Notes under the pieces: model-generated
Seen by the model: the letters and a program-made list of their open reading frames with translations, nothing else
What the model was told of the DNA's origin: nothing
The model's database searches: none
Shown here: positions 59,769 through 64,000 of the stretch, piece after piece
Numbering within the stretch: the stretch's first letter is position 1
How the letters are laid out: each line of letters opens with the position of its first letter
Assembly: GCA_000149265.1 (NCBI GenBank)
Contig: CH002331.1
Location: forward strand, 1 to 64,000
Source: Ciona savignyi
Lineage: Eukaryota; Chordata; Ascidiacea; Phlebobranchia; Cionidae
Length of the DNA stretch: 64,000 nucleotides
Reading direction: 5' to 3'
Position numbers and translations under genes: made by a program

Positions 59769-62700
59769 CAAATTTCCAGCGATAGCCATGAAAGCCATTA
59801 TCCATACAAAGGCTCGAAGAACTGGATTCGCTATCAATTCGTACTTCGATGAGAATACACTGTCACGCGACCTGTCAGTGGTCGGGCATTCGTCGCTCCA
59901 GTCTGAGCATTCGCCTTTTCCATCATACATCTGGAAATGTAGACATTTCTAAAGCAACTATCTAATAAATATAATCACACATATATTCTAATAGAGCTTC
60001 GTATTCCATGATTTAATCGAGTTTCTTTAAAACTTACATTAGCGTAATGCCATATAGACCTGTTGGAAGGCAATAATTAAGTTATCTGACGACGTCATTA
60101 AAAGGCTATGCAGTCTATGTAGTCTATAATATGTTAAAACAATTCTGCTCACCTGTTTGAGTGGAATAAAAAGTGGACTTCCGCTCTCGCAGTAAAACCG
60201 CTCTGCAGTTGAACAATTCATCTCGTCACTCGCATCGTCGCAATTGATTTTAAAGTCACATACGTGTTTTTGATCGATAGAAATCTGCCAGGAGAAACTG
60301 TTTAATAAAAATCATATATATTCTATTTGCATAGTCCAATATACAATACGCAAGATGTATGTTAAAAGTGCTTTTCAGGCAATATCTGTCGAGACAATGG
60401 TGCAATTTAAATATTACCTTGCTTGCATCAAGTACAGGACAATAGAATCTTCCGGAACACGTCTCATTACTCTCATCTCTTCCGTCATCGCAATTTACTT
60501 CCCCGTCACAAATGCTACTCATTGGAATGCTTATAAGGTTTTCAGACGGACAATGGAAGCGATCCGGGCATCGGGTGATTTCTTCATCCTTTCCGGAGAA
60601 AGGACAGTCAATAACTCCATCGCACCACAATTCTCGCCTGATCAATCGGAACGAAATTGCTGAAGGCGCGTCGGGTGATATTTGTATCTGTAAAAAAACA
60701 CGCGATCAAATATTGCTTATAAATCTTACTACTATTGAAATAGTTGGATAAGAACAATACTCACCTCTTCTCTACACTCAATGGTGTCAAAGTCGTTAAC
60801 TCCACCGAATGAGAAATCGGGTATGGTTATTGGGTGAGTGCAGTTAAAATTGGATCGCTGATGGGGTTGGTTGCAACTTCCCCAGCACTCGTCGTCTGGA
60901 AATCCCGGTTCCTCGTGCCACATAGATCCAGCCATACCAGGGGGAGGGCAATCCCCGACTCCGTCACATAATGTGCCGGATATGGCAGAACATTCTTTGT
61001 CGCATCTAAAGGTAAAATCACATGAGTCAAGGTAAAATTGTGTCTAAAGGTAAAATCACATGAGTCAAGGTAAAATTGTGTCTAAAGGTAAAATCACATG
61101 AGTCAAGGTAAAATTGTGTCTAAAGGTAAAATCACATGAGTCAAGGTAAAATTATGTCTAAAGGTAAAATCACATGAGTCAAGGTAAAATCACATCTAAA
61201 GGTAAAATCACTTAAGTCAAGGTAAAATTGTGTCTAAAGGTAAAATCACATGAGTCAAGGTAAAATTGTGTCTAAAGGTAAAATCACATGAGTCAAGGTA
61301 AAATTATGTCTAAAGGTAAAATCACATGAGTCAAGGTAAAATTATGTCTAAAGGTAAAATCACATGAGTCAAGGTAAAATCAAATCTAAACGTGAAATCA
61401 CATGAGTCTATAAACTTTCCCGTATACAATCCTGTCTGGTTTGGAGGTTATCAGGCTGAATTAACAGAAAGTTCACATTTGTGGTCGAAATGAAAATCTG
61501 TTTGTTTAGGAGTATCAATTCAAATCGACACTTTTAACGGAAAATAATTTTATGGCTACTTTATCGGTGTATACCTGCAGCGCTCAAACTTGTTCAGTGG
61601 GGTGGCGTCGGTACATTTCAAAGTTCCTTCGCAAAACAAATAACTGGAGAAGATAAAAAGCGTTAAAATATTCAGAATATAAGTTTGTTTTGTGATACGA
61701 TGAAACAACAGAATATACTTATTGCACAAAAACTCAAGATAGATAGGATATTCCTTCAATAAATAACATACCTTTCATCGGTTCCGTTTAAGCAATCTTT
61801 CACGCCATCACAGATTTGGCTTCTATTGATACAGACGTCTGGTTCACATGAAAATTGATCTTCATTACATTGTGAGACACCGCTTCTGTTAAACCAATAA
61901 AATATCAACGTGTTACAGATTATTCGGACAACATTCGGGAAGCAGGAGTGCTCGTGTATTTTTGCGGGGTAGACATGTAGTGTAAAGACGACAGTATATC
62001 AAAGCCCGTGCCGAATGATTGGAGCAGAGGGTAAACGAGTCAGCTTCCCATGTGTCTTTTCAATAATATCTGACTGAGTAATTAAAAAGTAATTAACGTT
62101 TACCGCGGCAGTTTTTTTATTCAACTGGCATATAGGGGAATAAAAAAAACATATCCAAGTGTTAATAAACACTTTGTTTTTGTTTTATAATACGTTTTAT
62201 TTTAACGTGTCCCATTTTATATTGTAAAAAGATTTACTCGAGTGAAAGCTTTACTTGCGTTACTCCCGTGAGCTTTCACACGTTCAATTTTTACTTGTCC
62301 GAAATTTAATGGATTTTTGGCCCTGTGCATATGTACCTAAACCCTTTTCTGCCAATCTTTTACCGAACGAAGTTCGGCAACAGTGAAATAAACATTACTA
62401 TCGTTATGCTTTTGAAAATCGTATGTATATAAACACTTTCCACAAATAAAAAACAATCATTTTGTATATACGGCATTAATTAAATGTATTGCAAATATTT
62501 TCTTACTCTGGTAAATCCTTGTTTTTGAAGTATGTGATACTTTTACATATGTCGGGGGGTGTTTGGCAAGGACATTCGTCAGATAAATCAGGGCAATCTA
62601 CTCTTCCATCACAGACATTCCGTTTGGGGATTATTGTAACGTTGTCGAAACATTGGAAGCATAATTGTGTATTCAGCAACGACGGCGATCTGTATCATCA

Positions 62701-63826
62701 CAAAATTTAATAGTCTTGTCCATCAGTAGATTGCTATTAGTAATTAGTCATTGCTAGGCACAGGTCGTCGTGGCCGAGTGGTTAAGGCGACAGACTAGAA
62801 ATCTGTTGGGCTCTGCCCGCACAGGTTCGAATCCTGTCGGCGACGATTATTTTTTTTAAAAAAGATCAAAAATATATGTTGTAGCACAGCTTTCTTAACA
62901 CATGCCTATAAAACAAGAATGGTCCATAAACGCTTAGTGGTATGAGTACCATAGAGTTTTAAAGTTTATCCTGTAAATTTGAAAACGCATTTGATGTTAT
63001 CACTGATCAATAGTCCCGGGTTACCCGAGGAAGTGTGTTGTGTGTGATAAAGTCGGTCCGATCTTGAGCAATGTCCTCTGAGTGCCTTTATACCGAAGGT
63101 CAAAATCGTCTAGCAAGCAGTTTAAATACCTCAAACTCTTCGGCTTATGTCATGCATGGCATCGAGCCATGCGACCAACGAACAGTACATGTCAACAGTT
63201 TTCTATACACTTTATCATATAGACTAGATCCTTTCGTTAACGTTTTTGTTTGTACTATTTCATGTACGTTTTAAATTAACACAGCGTTTCTTTATTTTCT
63301 TTAGAATACGATTAGTGAAAAATTTAAAATAGTTTTTGAGTTATTAACATTTAGGCTTAACCAACACCAAGTTCTCTAATTTTTGTAGAATAATATAAAA
63401 TGACTAGAAATGCGGAGACAATGTTTTGTGTTGCTGATTTGCCGAAGGCTTTGCTCTCTTACGTCAGCACTCGTCTGAATTAAACAAGTAGAATAACAAC
63501 ATACGTACCCTTCACTGAAACACAAATCTTCTCCGTTATCACAATCTTTTATTTGATCTTTTAACATGGCCTGAGGCAAGATACATTTCTTTGCATTTCT
63601 ATTGCATTTAAATCCGGGTCCTGTTTCCCATTCCGTTTCTCCGGGACAATCGTTGCAAGAGTTTCCATCGCAAACGTGTGACCTTAGTGAACAAACTGAC
63701 GAGCCGTGGCATCTGTAGTAATCCGGACACATCAAATCGCACGGTGATACGTTGGTGCATTGGATTGTACCGTTGCATATGAACTCGCGATGTAGAATAC
63801 AGGTTTTATTGTGAACGGTCGAACAG
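59769..63826 (-). CDS. LDLa-repeat GPCR copy B, ectodomain exons only (partial)
   Basis: Exons equivalent to 3-10 of copy A: 63509-63826, 62507-62689, 61772-61885, 61575-61643, 60765-61005, 60418-60687, 60153-60284 and 59769-59930. All keep length, frame and splice sites, including the GC donor after GNL in TM1. Exon 3 encodes the same protein as copy A. Exon 4 differs at about six residues, and exons 7-10 at one or two each. Exons 1-2 would lie beyond 64000. No equivalents of exons 11-14 (TM2-TM7) are seen: the duplication ends at about 59223 inside intron 10. The gene is thus either truncated (a secreted or single-TM ectodomain, or a decaying copy), or its 7TM exons are lost in the assembly gap. 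Confidence 0.8.
61006..61415. repeat. 38-bp minisatellite, about 10.5 units (copy B)
   Basis: Same unit as 50370-50625 with four more copies; units read AATTGTGTCTAAAGG or AATTATGTCTAAAGG. It again abuts exon 7, whose acceptor is repeat-derived. Confidence 0.92.
62764..62845 (+). tRNA. tRNA-Ser (anticodon AGA), copy B
   Basis: Identical over 82 nt to the gene at 51975-52056, followed by ATTATTTTTTT. It lies in the corresponding intron of copy B, antisense. Confidence 0.95.
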
Positions 63827-64000
63827 CTGAAAGAGAACGATACCATTTAGAAATGCAGCTCCGCTTTAAAAAGAATTATAAAGCTTAGGTAAAACGTAAA
63901 AGGTAAAACACCAGCAATCGTCACATTCTTTCGTGTTTACGTTCTATCTAAGCTCTGCAATGTGTTGAAAACGATAACGAAATTTATACGTTATATTTGT

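Larger units (their letters stand above)
59235..64000. repeat. Segmental duplication, copy B (continues past the window)
   Basis: Homologous to 48640-53230. Similarity starts just after TAAAACCTAAT at 59223. By eye it is weakest at the left end and very high from about 62.8 kb on. Confidence 0.9.

Noticed and set aside
1-64000. CRISPR arrays, operons, bacterial promoters or prophage
   Set aside because: The window is clearly eukaryotic (spliced genes, tRNA-Ser with Pol III boxes, SINEs). The tandem repeats are minisatellites without unique spacers.

Overview
This is a eukaryotic, AT-rich window (100 Ns at 58542-58641). Compact multi-exon genes, short AT-rich introns with GT-AG (and one GC-AG) borders, dispersed tRNA-derived SINE-like repeats and the protein families present point to an animal, most likely an invertebrate chordate such as an ascidian (Ciona-like). 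The organism is inferred, not proven. All gene models were built by hand from reading frames and splice sites; intron phases agree at every junction reported.

Layout. 0.9-1.25 kb: a 34-bp tandem repeat whose units carry a STAT-type palindrome. 1.6-3.6 kb (-): five-exon MARVEL-type four-pass membrane protein with a 20-nt microexon. 5.8-7.0 kb: a 1.17-kb LTR retroelement with 4-bp target duplications, a gag-like ORF and an inserted SINE. 8.0-10.2 kb: foldback repeats, a degenerate tRNA-Asp and a short hairpin element. 11.2-13.2 kb (+): an intronless secreted JmjC-hydroxylase-like protein fused to a PQQ-type beta-propeller. 18.8-32.0 kb (+): a 20-exon, 976-aa type I receptor with a Thr-rich stalk, two YWTD-propeller/EGF units, HYR, sushi-like module, TM and a tail ending in YVTM. 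39.1-40.3 kb (-): first two exons of a GnT-IV (MGAT4)-like glycosyltransferase. 46.5-54.0 kb (-): 14-exon, 937-aa LDLa-repeat rhodopsin-class GPCR (copy A). 55.4-57.0 kb (+): TMEM53. 57.1-58.5 kb (-): ALG14, 5' end lost in the gap. 59.2-64.0 kb (-): a second copy (B) of the GPCR ectodomain exons without the 7TM exons, running off the window.

Together the genes deal with the secretory pathway and cell surface: N-glycan initiation (ALG14) and branching (MGAT4-like), cell-surface receptors (LRP-like, LDLa-GPCR) and a lumenal or secreted oxygenase-like protein. There is no evidence that they are co-regulated. The most notable items are the JmjC-propeller fusion, the unusual LRP-like receptor, and the recent tandem duplication of a GPCR ectodomain that flanks TMEM53/ALG14, carries a tRNA-Ser on the opposite strand in each copy, and has an intronic minisatellite that repeats both a splice acceptor and an AP-1 motif.
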